Assembly (NCBI GenBank): GCA_025403435.1
Contig: CM046353.1
Span: 23,928,714-23,992,713, forward strand
Reading direction: 5' to 3'
DNA from: Artocarpus heterophyllus
Lineage: Eukaryota; Streptophyta; Magnoliopsida; Rosales; Moraceae
Length of the DNA stretch: 64,000 nucleotides
Shown: piece after piece, positions 11,325 to 22,695 of the stretch
How the letters are laid out: every line of letters starts with the position of its first letter
Position numbering within the stretch: position 1 is the first letter of the stretch
The notes under the pieces: generated by a model
The model's database searches: none
Told to the model about the DNA's origin: nothing
Seen by the model: only the letters and a program-made list of their open reading frames with translations
Made by a program: the position numbers and the translations under genes

Positions 11325-12330
11325 AAAGTCATAGGTGAATTTTTGTATTTACACGGTAATATAGTAGTGCCAAAGTAATATTGTCCCGACCACTAGTGGT
11401 TCGGTGAAATTGCAAGTGAATATTGTATTCTTGCAGTAAATATAGTATTACTCTAATAATACTGTATTTTTTGGTCACTGGCTGTTTGACAAAGTTTTTC
11501 CATGAATTTTCGTATTTACATGATAATACAATATTATTAGAGTAATATTACATTTTCTAACTATTGGTAGTTTAGTGAAGTTACCAATGAATTTTTATAT
11601 TTACATAATAAGTACAATATTGACAGGTAAATATTGTATTTCCCCATCGTTGCACAGTCTGACAAAGTCATCAATGAATTTTTGTATTTACATGATAAAT
11701 ATGGTATTTCTTAGTAAATATTCTATTTTACAACCGCCGGTGGTCCAGTAAAGTCTCTGGTAAATTTTTGTATTACATGGTAAATATGGTATTTCTTAAT
11801 AAATATTGTATTTCTTGGCCACCGGCAGTCCGCCAAAATCGTCGATAAATTTTTGTATTACATGATAAATACTGTATTTCCCAATCGCTATTGATTTAGC
11901 GAAATCGCTAGTGAATTTTTGTATTACAAAATAAACACAGTATTTCTTGGTAAATATTGTATTTTTGGGCCACCTGCCAACGATGTAGTAAAGTCACCGA
12001 TGAATTTTTTTACACTGTAAATACGATATTTTTTTATAGATATTGTATTTCTAAGCCACCGATAGTCCAACAAATCACTGGTTTATTTTTGTATTACATA
12101 GTAAATACTGTATTTCTTGGTAAATATTGTATTTTTTGACCATCGACAGTCCGACAAAGTTGTCGATGAATTTTGTATTACACTGTGAATACGATATTTC
12201 TCGGAAAATATTATATTCCTTGGAAGCCGGCGTTCTTGCGAAGTCGGTGGTGAATTTTTATATTTACACAGTAAATACGGTATTTCTCAATAAATATTGT
12301 ATTTCTTGGCTGCCAATGATACCAACAAAG
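11325..12330. repeat. Degenerate tandem repeat, about 85-bp unit, about 12 copies
   Basis: The recurring core GAATTTTTGTATT followed by ACATGGTAAATA and GTATTTCTTGGTAAATATTG appears at about 11337, 11421, 11501, 11587, 11676, 11760, 11844, 11911, 11999, 12082, 12166 and 12252. Spacings are mostly 80-89 bp, with one short unit of 67 bp. Each unit has an internal near-duplication of a TAAATANNGTATTT half, separated from the next unit by a GC-richer CCACCG-CAGTCC-ACAAAGTC segment. The array begins directly at the LTR border, so its left part may have been displaced. Reading frames through it are by-products of the repeat. Confidence 0.85.
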
Positions 12331-14376
12331 GAGGAGAGTAAGAGATATAAAAGCATAAAAAGATGAGGTATTTTATGGTGCTTTCAATTCCTTATATAAT
12401 ATTGCTCAATTTCTCATGATATATTATAAATTATATATTTTGAAACTATATGATATTATTTACTAAGTTCTAACCTTAATGTGTTGTTTTACTTTTTCTC
12501 CCTTAAACAGTTTTGTATGGATAGTAATGAATGTTTAATGATAACTTAAAAAAAGACACTAACATAAATATGAGGCCAAACAAACTTATACATGTAAGGA
12601 CTTTCTTTTTTCCTTTTTATTCTTCATGTTGCCCCTAAAAACTTGAGAGATTTGACTAATAGAAGAGTAGTTTAAACCATTAGTGTGGGTTTGACAGCTA
12701 TAGCATGTAAGAACTTTACACTGTAGCTTTTTACTATAAAATATGAAAGTTTCATACTGTTTACAGTTCAAACTATTAGTTTAAACTATTCTTTCAAACA
12801 TCTTGTAAATATGATATCCGCTAGAATTTCAAAATTAATTTGGAGGAAAAGGATCTTGGAAACGATGAATTGTGACCTTTTGCTGCCATTTGATTTCTTT
12901 TCTACCTACTCTATTTATCTTCAATTTTATTTGTATTAAGAAGTATTTTCAAAAAAGAGTGAATAGTAGTTCAAGGAATGGTGTGAAAAAACTTTTAAAA
13001 AAGCATATTTAAAAAAAAATGTTGTTGCACTAGGCCAATTAGAAAAACAAAAAAACATAATTTTAATAACATGCTAGCAGGGAAAAATATTTCAAAAAAA
13101 ACATATAGAAAATGAAATTGTTGAATAAACATAGACATATTTAAAAGAAGTTGTTTTATGGGTAAAAATGACAAAATAATGAGAAGCAAAATTAAAAAAG
13201 AAAAAATTGTTTCAACCAAAAACACAACTTTTTTTAGATAATGAGGATACATTAGAAGATAGAAATATTCTATTAATGTATTTCAAAACAAAATACATGA
13301 GCTGTAAAAAAAAAGAAAAAAATCTATTTGAAAATGAAACAAATGAAATTGTAAAAATAAAAACCAAAAGAAACCAAAAAAATATAGGAATGTGAAAATA
13401 CAAAAGGCAAATTTCCAAAAAAAAGAGAGAGGGAGAAGCCAAAAAGAACAAAAAAAAAGGGAACAATGAATGGGGAAAAAAGTCAAATTGGGGAGGAGGC
13501 CGAAATGTTTAGTCCTACGTTGTTGGGATAAAACGTTTCAAAAAAATTTATATAGATAAAAAATGATGTTTAAACATGACACATTCTTAAGGAAAATATT
13601 TTATTAAGGTAATTAGCATAACAAAAGTAGTCATAAAGATAACGTTCTATAAAATTTTTAAGCAAAAATATATTTTAAAAGATAATATTGTATATTAGGG
13701 ACGAATTAAAAGAAGACATAGCATTTAAAGTTTTGATGGCATATTTCAAAACCAAAAAAAAAAAAGGACTGCAAAGAAAAAGAAAAAGCAAAAGAAGAAA
13801 AAAAAAACTAACATATATGATTCCAGGGAAAACATGAGGAGAAAAAACAAAAGAAGCAAAAATAAAAAAAATAAAAAAAACCCACCAAAAAAGGGAGAAA
13901 ATAACCCAAAAAAAAGTGAAAGAGGGAACGAATTGTCCATATGGATCATCCCCAAAAAAAAGTAAGCGTCATTAGTTGCTTTTAATACAAGTAAAGATTT
14001 CGGAGGCTTTAATAACTACTAGCAATCTAATTATTATCAAACTCCACCATGCCTCAAAAGGTAAGTACATACTGGAGTTGGTTAACTTTAGTTGAGAATT
14101 CTCAAGGGAAGGATAAAATCTAGGTTGAATAACGTGGAATTTTAGTAGACATATGCTAGCAAAACCATCTTCTTCTTCAATATGAGAGCAAGGCCATGTC
14201 TTTTTTCAACATACAAATAAGATCATATCCCACCTTAACATGCTAGTAAGGTTATGTCCTTTGTCAATTTCCTCAAGCTTGCCTCCCCTATACAAGCCAA
14301 AACCACATGACCGAAGTTACCACTAACTAATATTCCTATTTCTAGATGCGGAACCAGTCTCAATCACCATCCCACA
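12331..14376. other. AT-rich DNA without a recognisable gene
   Basis: No coding region with recognisable domains. From about 12990 to 13970 the + strand is very rich in A and purines (runs such as AAAAAAAAAAAGGACTGC), with few C. Frames on the minus strand there are Phe/Leu/Ser-only products of the composition. From about 14040 to 14371 the sequence is less biased and contains CTCCACCATG, CTTCTTCTTC and CCTCCCCTATACAAG segments that could be a relic of an older element. It ends at CCACA, the target site of gypsy G1, and resumes at 43848. Confidence 0.6.
14372..14376. repeat. Target-site duplication CCACA (left copy, gypsy G1)
   Basis: CCACA directly precedes the TG of the G1 LTR at 14377. 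The same five bases follow the CA end of the other G1 LTR at 43843-43847. This shows that everything in between arrived as one insertion plus later nested insertions. Confidence 0.93.
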
Positions 14377-14586
14377 TGTCACGCCCTAGAGTACGGGAGG
14401 TGACGTGGTAGATTATTTAAATTAATTAAAAAGAGGAATTTAATCAAAATAAAGAATTTTAGGGGTTAAGTTAAATAATAAAAATATGAAAGTTTCAAAA
14501 GTACATTTTTGCAAAAGAGTTCGTAAACATTAAGCAGGTGAAGTCATTAAGCGAATAATAAATAATAAAGAACCGCGAGTAAGGGT
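14377..14586 (-). repeat. G1 3' LTR, left fragment
   Basis: Matches the first 210 bp of the G1 5' LTR (41652-41862), from TGTCAC-CC to CGAGTAAGGGT. It stops at the copia E insertion and continues at 34757/34762. Confidence 0.93.
14582..14586. repeat. Target-site duplication AGGGT (left copy, copia E)
   Basis: AGGGT precedes the TG of copia E at 14587 and is repeated at 34757-34761 right after the CA end of the E 3' LTR. The intact G1 LTR has a single AGGGT at this point (41858-41862). Confidence 0.95.
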
Positions 14587-15070
14587 TGTTAGACATGTAT
14601 GCCCTAAGGAGTAAAAATGTAATACGTTTTTGGAGACATTTTTATCAATAAAGAATTTATTATTTTATATATACCAAATCTTGTCCTCTTTACGTTCATA
14701 TTTGTTGAATGTATGATGAGCAAATAGTAGTCTGAGACTGTCAGTCTGAACCTTAAGAATTGGGCATACGATGGACTGATTATGCGAAAGATGTGTAATT
14801 TTTTCGGTGTAGTTTTAATTTTATTTTTGGGACGATTTTGAGAAACATTAAATTTGGATATGACCGGAAATATGAAGTATTCGATTCATACGGGATTGAA
14901 GACTTGAAGATGGATATTACATGAAGAAGGATACAGCTCGAGGATTCAAGGATGAAGAATCGATAAAGGTCTCGATTATTCTCTTGTAATCTTAGTTTTC
15001 TATTCTCTAGGGTGGAACCATAATATTAGAGTTATTATTATTTTGCTTGTAGCTTTGCTTGATTGCTTTG
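14587..15070 (+). repeat. Copia E: 5' LTR stub fused to leader remnant
   Basis: Positions 14587 to about 14792 match the first 205 bp of the family LTR. The sequence then jumps at a short shared GATGTG-like motif to the middle of the leader (TTTTAATTTTATTTTTGGG, as at 4224 in copia B). About 1.8 kb of LTR, the primer-binding site and about 0.7 kb of leader are missing. The remnant ends at CTTTG (15070), where the minus-strand block begins. Confidence 0.88.
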
Positions 15071-17097
15071 TGTTGGAAACAAAGTGGGCAGTGGAATTTT
15101 AAAATTTTTTTTCATCAGAGTAATTTCCAAAACACAAGTTTGACATGTTATATGTATAAATTAAACAGATCTTACTAACCTCAGTGTGCCGAAGAACCTC
15201 CGCAACGTGTGTAGAGAAATAACGTTCCAGAAGAGCCTCAACCAACTGGTCTTCTTTGCTATTCTCTATCCACAACCGGAGTGAGTGTGGGCTCACACGT
15301 ACAGCTCTTCCACCGGTGACTCTCCTTCCAACCAATAGAGAGAACCCAAAGCTAGTGCTAGTGATTTGTGAACAAAAGCTCTCAGGGAGTTTTCAGATGC
15401 TCACTAGAAGAGTATCACTCTTAATCTCTCAAATTGATCTATATGACCTAAGTAAATCACAAGACTCACTCCCTTTTTTATAGCTATTGGTCCTGGGGTC
15501 AGTCCATATCAGATTAGGTCTCAAAAACTCGAAACAGAATCAAGTTTGGATCAATATCTGATAAGATCCGCGTGAAAACGCGTAATCTTATCTCTCGCTG
15601 ATCGGCAGGCCGAACAGGCCAGTTTGGCAGGCCGAATACGTCATCCAGCAGGCCGATCTCCCGAGAAAAAATCTCCGCGAATCTTTTATTTTTTCACCCG
15701 AGATTCTAAAGGATAAAGTCTCAATTTTGATTCAAATAACCCAATAGAGAAGTTATCTGATCAAAACAAACTTTATCAAGATAATCTCTAAGAAAATAAA
15801 TCAATTCACAATAATTCTACAAGTTTATCTTGTTCTAATTTGTCCAAAATTAAAACAACCGATAAACAGACAAGAATTATCTGATCCAATAATTCAACAA
15901 GTTTATCTTGAACTAATTTGTTACAAAATTAATTCAACCGATAAACAGACATGAATTATCTGATTCTTACAAATTTTAAACCAATCTGATAAATCCAACA
16001 TAAGTCACCAATTATTGAAAAAGCACGCCGTGTCATTACAGGATTTTGTGAGCTAGCAAAGGGGACCAAAATGGACCTATAAAGTTCAAGCTCATGATAA
16101 TTATGAAACCCAATATCCATGATATACATTTCACAATTATAAACTCCAACGCTAGTCCACTAAAAGCTTGGAGCTGCACTCTCGAACTTTATAGAATTAC
16201 ATCGCTCGTGTAGCTAAGTCTCCATGACATATCATAGTGCATCGTATCCCCATATGATAATCCATAATCGGCTTAAGGACAAGTTCTGTCTTACCTTCCC
16301 GATTATTTTTATCTTACGTTCCATTGTCTCATCATTAGAAAACTTACCATCCAAAGATAGTATACCATTCGAATACACCTATGTATCCAAATGGTTGAGC
16401 GCTACAGTTTTCTAATTACAGGACAACGCATATAAGAGAATATCATCACTACTAAAGAGGAGCTATGGATTCCATATCTATGAATAACAAATCTACGCTA
16501 TCAAGAGTCATGCCTCCAATGTATTGGCATGCATACCACTATAGAGATGTGGGAGCCACCCATTGCTACATCAAAAGACACAAGTCGAGACAACGGGCCC
16601 ACTATTCATCTCAGGATTAAGATACAATACAAATGACTGTCTACAGTGAATCGATTTGCCAAGACAGAATTATTAATCCAAATCAATTCACTTTATGTCC
16701 CAATCCAACACATCGTCACCTATAACAAGGTGCCAATGTTTCTATTCACGGAGTCCAACTCCGATGGTCAAGACAAACCATCTCCCATAAGGGATATAGA
16801 CAACATAACAATCTTTACATGAATAAAGCGCCCAACTTTATTCCCTCGATTGCGGATCATATGTTTTAGACCATCACCTTAAGAATCGTGTCCACCGCAT
16901 AATCATCCCATCATATGCCCAATTCTTAAGGTTTAGACTGACAGCCTCAGACTACTGTTTGCTTATCATACATTCAACAAATATGAACGTAAAGAGGACA
17001 AGATTTGGTATATATATAAATGAATAAATTCTTTATTGATAAAAATGTCTCCAAAAACGTATTACATTTTTACTCCTTAGGGCATACATGTCTAACA
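15071..17097 (-). repeat. 3' LTR of copia C
   Basis: Read on + it begins TGTTGGAAACAAAGTG and ends CATGTCTAACA, the reverse complement of the family LTR. It shares the variant GTGGGCAGTGG near its end with the LTR at 22696, which supports pairing of the two. It has a three-unit GC-palindrome cluster at 15598-15657 and a reversed TATA box near 15474-15485. Confidence 0.93.
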
Positions 17098-17111
17098 ACC
17101 TCCCACTTGCA

Positions 17112-20100
17112 CTAGGTGAGTAAATACAGCAAATTTCGTATCCCCATAGCTTCCACATGCCTCTCAAAGACCCTCCCAGTAAGTGTCTTCGTAAATGGAT
17201 CAGCTAAATTGTCCTCTGACGCGATCTTACACACCATGACATGCCCACCCTCAACGAAGTCCTTTATCACATGATACTTCCGATCAATATGCTTACTCTT
17301 CTTGTGAAATCTTGGTTCCTTAGCATTAGCTACCGCCGCACTGTTATCACAGTACAGTGATACCGCCTTATCCATACCAGGAACTACCTCAAGATCCCCA
17401 AGGAACTTGCGGAGCCACACTGCTTCTTTCGAAGCATCACTAGCTGCCACATACTCGACCTCCATCGTTGAATCCGAAAGTGCAATCTTGCTTAGCACTT
17501 CTCCAACTGATGGCACTGCCACCCAAAGTAAACACAAACCCCGAAGTCAATTTCTTAGAATCTAGACAGGATTGAAAATCTGAATCAGTGTATCCTAGAG
17601 GAGTCAAGTCCTCACCCGAATACTCAAGCATATACCCTCGAGTCCTTCTCAGGTACTTGAAAATATGCTTTACCGCAACCCAATGGTTCGGTCCTGAATC
17701 CGCCTGAAATCGACTTACAATCTCGACCGCATAGCTTATATCTGGTCGAGTGCAAAGCATGGCATACATGAGACTACCCACTGTCGAAGCATAAGGCACC
17801 TTCTTCATGTATTCTCTTTCTTCATAAGACTTTGGAGAGTCTTTCTTAGAAAGAGTAATTCTAGACCTAGATGGTTGCCCACCTTTCTTGGAATCCTGCA
17901 TTGCAAACCTCCTAAGAATTTTATCTATGTAGCCGGTCTGAGACAAAGCTATCATTTTATTCTTCCTATCCCGAAAGATCTGGATACCGAGAACAAAATT
18001 AGCCTCACCCAAGTCCTTCATGTCAAATTGCTTGGTCAACCATAATTTGACCGATGACAATGCCCCAACGTCATTGCCAATTAGAAGAATGTCATCTACA
18101 TATAGCAGTAGAAAAACCACCTTTCCATCCTTTATGTGTTTGTAAACACATGGTTCATCCACGTTTTGTGAGAACCCATAAGTTTTGATCACTTGATCAA
18201 ATCTTATGTTCCAAGAACGAGAAGCCTGCTTAAGTCCATAAATAGACTTTAGCAACTTACAAACCTTACCCTCTTGACCCGTGACTTTGAACCCGTCTGG
18301 TTGTTCCATATAAATGGACTCATCAAGATAGCCATTCAGAAAAGCCGTCTTGACATCCATCTGCCAAATCTCGTAATCGAGAGTGGCAGCTATGGACAAG
18401 AGAATCCGGATGGACTTAAGCATGGCTACAGGCGAAAAGGTTTCCTCATAATCGATTCCTTCCTTTTGCGTATAACCCTTAGCTACAAGTCTAGACTTAA
18501 AGGTTTCGACCTTTCTATCCACTCCTCTTTTCTTCTTGTAGACCCACTTACACCCTATGGGTTTTACCTCTTCGGGAAGATCCACAAGCTTCCAGACCTG
18601 ATTAGTCTCCATAGACTTCATCTCTATGTTCATGGCCTCTGTCCAGAGTCTTGAATCAACATCCTCCATAGCTTCTGCGTAAGTATAAGGATCCCTGTCA
18701 TGTTCATCTGGTTCAGCCAAGAAGACCTCCCCATTGAACATATACCTCTCAGGTTGACCCCCGATCCTCCCACTACGTCGAAGCCCCTGAGATTGTTGTT
18801 CAGGTTTGTTTGGTTTTTCTACACCGATCGGAATGGTTTCGTTCGGAACCTCCGGAGTGAACGGATCACCCCTTAAGTCCTCAAGCACCACTTTGCTTCG
18901 AGGTTTAAAGTCGTCCATGTAACTCTCCTCAAGGAAAGTTGCATTAGTTGAAACCATGACTTTATTTTCCTTTGGGTTATAAAAATAACCCCCTTTAGTC
19001 CCTGTTGGATATCCTACAAACACGCAAACCTCCGAACATGCTTCCAACTAATTCGGATCCTTAAACAGGACATGAGCTGGACATCCCCATATGCGAATAT
19101 GGTTTAAGGATGTCTTTAGTCTTGTGCACAACTCGTGAGGAGTTTTAGGGACCGATTTTGAAGGCACATTGTTCAAAAGATAACATGCGGTTTGTAGTGC
19201 ATATCCCCAAAAGGATAAAGGCAATGATGAATAACTCATCATGGACCTAATCATGTCCAACAAAGTCCTATTCCTTCTCTTCGCTACGCCATTCTGCTGC
19301 GGAGTGCCCAGCTCAGTCAAATGGGACAAAATCTCATTCTCTAACAAGTGTCCCAAGAACTCATCAGAAAGGTATTCCCCACCTCGATCAGATGGAAGTG
19401 CCTTTATGGGTCTACCCAATTGCTTTTCCACTTCAACCCTGAAACTCCCTGAACTTATCATAAGTTTCGCTTTTGTGGTGCATTAGGTACACATACCCAT
19501 ATCTTGAGTAATCGTCAATAAAAGTGACGAAGTACTCATACCCTCCTCGTGCCCATATGTTCATTGGTCCGCAAACATCACTATGTACAAGTTCTAGAAC
19601 CCCTTCGGCCCTATTGCCCTTAGACCCGTATGGTCTTTTGGTCATTTTACCCTCCAAACAAGATTCACATTGAGGTATAGATTCCACCTTTAAGTGACTT
19701 AAAGGTCCATCCCTTACCAACCTTTGAATAATATTCAGGCTAATATGGCCAAGGCGCAAATGCCAAAGATAAAAGATTTGTTTTGAGTCATTATCATTTA
19801 TCTCAACATTAAGCAATAAGTCCATCTTAGGTTTGATAAAGTATAGATTATTTTGCATCCAACCAGAACAGATAAAAGATTTGTTTTTACGAATCACCAC
19901 TTTTTCATTAAAAGATACCACGTAGGAGTCTTTAAATAAAGAAGATACAGAAATTAAATTCCTTTTAAATTTAGGAACATAAAAACAGTCTCACAAAATT
20001 AAATTCCTATAATTATCAAAATAAAGATGGACATCTCCCACTGCTTCCGCTGAGACCAAGGATCCATCGCCCATCCGAAGCGTTAAGTCTTCACGAAGTA

Positions 20101-21046
20101 GACTTCTCGTTTCTTTGAATCCCTGCAGAGAAACACAAACATGATTAGTTGCACCGGAATCTATGACCTAGATGTCACTGGATTCCTCAACCAAACAAGT
20201 TTCTAAATATAGAAGATCACACCTTCCTCCCTTGGAAAGGAAGTCCTTGCAATGCTTCTTTATATGCCCGACCTTACCACAGAAGAAGCACTTAAGCTTC
20301 TTCGGGTTCTTCTTCTTCTTCTTCTTGCTCTTGGTAGTAGCAGGAATAGAAGACTTCCCACTCTTGGCCTGTTGCTTCTTTCCATTCCCAGAGTTAGGAT
20401 TGGAACCAGAAGCAGCTACCATGTTGGCCTCACCACCAGCAGGAGACTCCCTGATCAGTAGTTCAAACTCCTGTAACTGTTTCATCAGTTCTGTCAAGGT
20501 CATATCCTGTCTATTACTGAAATTAAAAGTAGCTCTAAACGGAATAAATTCCTTAGACAAAGTCTCAAAGACCATAGTCATCTGAGTTTTAGCATCGATG
20601 TCGGCTCCATTGGTTTGAGCCTCAGCGAGGTAACCCATGACCAACATCATGTGCTCCTTTACAGATGTCCCCGATCTCTGTCTACAGTTTAAGAGTTTTT
20701 GAAGCGCCCCTTGCCGCTTTGTTATGGCCTAGCCTCCAAACATGTCCTCAATATTATCCAAGATCTGCTTCGCAGTCTCATAATCCTGATGTTGAGCCTG
20801 CAGCATGTTGTTCATGCTAGCCATAACATAGCAGCAGGCCTGATCATTAGCATCTTTCCAGCGGTCGTACGCTTGGAATTGCTCATTAATTGAGTCTCTC
20901 GTAGGCTTGGGAGGACAAGGAGTTGTCAGAACATATTTCAGTTTCTCAAAGGAAAGGACGATGTCCAAGTTCTGTTTCCAATCGTTATAGTTCTCACCGG
21001 TTAATTGGTTTTTGTCAAGTATCGACGATAAAGCATTTTTAGACAT
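17112..21046 (-). pseudogene. Copia C gag-pol, full length with several breaks
   Basis: The gag ATG is at 21046 (MSKNALSSILDKNQ) and the pol stop at 17112-17114. All domains are visible: zinc knuckle [14 protein letters not shown] (about 20255-20297), integrase HHCC with CESCLEG, SDRGGEY and [14 protein letters not shown] with [11 protein letters not shown] (about 18080-18110), and RNase H ending RNLLYLLT. Lesions are TAG at 20729-20731, TAG at 20168-20170 within the protease motif region, a TGA near 19990, a frameshift near 19450 in integrase and one near 17490 in RNase H. The long uninterrupted RT stretch (17440-19047) suggests moderate age. Confidence 0.93.
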
Positions 21047-22680
21047 TTTCAATCTACAATAAAGAATCATATACCAAACATAAGTAAACATATATAATAA
21101 TTTAGTAAGATAACACAACCATGTAAAATCATACAAATGTGTTTATGTGTCAAAACTTTGAAAATATCACAACCTTACAACGATAATTCCCAACTCAGAA
21201 TTCAACAAGCTCCTAGGGGAGTCATGCCAAATTCAATCAGGAACACGTATCCCCTCCTGATTAATATATGCCATCCAGGACCCGTATGATCCAGCATATA
21301 CTAATAATCATTTCTTTGGCCATTAATTTTATTAACAGAGCTCCTAGGGGAGGTTAATAATAAAATTAACGTGAGTGTATAACCACCGTTTCAATATTTT
21401 ATCCATGATTTATAATCACCACCTAGAGGTGTGCAACCATGAATCATGCTAAAATACCTTATCCTTTCAGAGATCCAATCTGGTACATGATAGAAATCCC
21501 TTCCTAGGGGTCGGGACCACCATGTTCTTCCTATGGACCAACAATGGAGGCCTTAGGTCCTCTCTTCGAAAACCTTCTCCCACTCAATCTTTTGAAGTCA
21601 AGGTTTTATTTTAAAATTATGCATGAACAATTTTAATATGAGTGGCACTCCCTCTCCTATATGACATGTTATCAATATACATGGTAAATCATATTATAAT
21701 GCAGACAAGCAAAGCAATCAAGCAAAGCTACAAGCAAAATAATAATAACCGTAATATTATGGTTCCACCTTGGAGAATAGAAAACTAAGATTACAAGAGA
21801 ATAATCGAGACATTTTTTAATTCTTCATCCTTGAATCCTCAAGCTGTATCCTTCTTCATGTAATATCCATCTTCAAGTCTTCAATCCCGTATGAATTGAA
21901 TACTTCATATTTCCGGTCATATCCAAATTTAATGTTTCTTAGAATCGTCCCAAAAATAAAATTAAAACTGCATCGAAAAAATTGCACCTTTTCTGGACAC
22001 TTGGCAGCTTTCGGTCGGCAGGCCGATCTGGGTGATCAGCCTGCCGATCATAGAGGTTCGGCCTGCCGAACTGAAAGTTCGGCTTACCAGCAGAGCACCA
22101 AAATTTTTGCCCCATTGTTGGCCTGCCGGACCACACGTCCGACCTGCCGATCTGTGACCTTCGGCCTGCCGAACTGTGAGGTCCGGCATGCCAACTGAGC
22201 AGAAAACCCTCAATTCAAAAAATACAATTTTAATGCAATTCATTAATTTTATTTTCAACAATTCAAAAACATAAAATTAGAGACTCAGGAAATACCTAGA
22301 GGCGCCATCATCAATCTTCTAGATCCGTCTTCTCCAAATAATTATTTAATTACAAAATTCTTACAAATTAAAAATTAAATAACAATTCCTAGACGAAGAT
22401 GATAGTCCGCCATCTAATTACATGAAAAACCTAGATACACATTCTAACCTCTAAGAAACCATAACCGGTATTAATTAATTAATAAATAATTAAACAACGA
22501 TTTAATCAACCATAATTAATTAATAAATATTCAGCATATAATCCATGACAACATATATATTATATAGAAACCTAGAGTGCCATCTCTCTATAAAATTCAA
22601 TTCAAGCATAGGAGAGATTAAGATCACAAAATTTATGCATATAACATGATCACAAACTTGCAAATTTATGTAAAAACATC
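21047..22680 (-). other. Copia C leader with hairpin array and palindrome cluster
   Basis: Counterpart of the copia B leader. The hairpin array lies at about 21198-21568, with GCTCCTAGGGGAG apexes at 21210 and 21340 and CTTCCTAGGGG at 21502 on the + strand. The GC-rich palindrome cluster is at 22011-22195, with about nine units including TTCGGCCTGCCGAACTG. Both are transcribed as part of the genomic RNA leader. Confidence 0.85.
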
Positions 22681-22693
22681 GGCTCTGATACCA
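22681..22693 (-). promoter_or_regulatory. Primer-binding site of copia C
   Basis: GGCTCTGATACCA on + is TGGTATCAGAGCC in the element's sense, complementary to initiator tRNA-Met. It is two bases from the LTR. Confidence 0.95.
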
Positions 22694-22695
22694 AT

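Noticed and set aside
11957..12366. Plus-strand frames of 60-79 codons in the tandem array
   Set aside because: Their repeated YFWAT/VNTVFL-type residues simply follow the 85-bp repeat. No sign of a protein.
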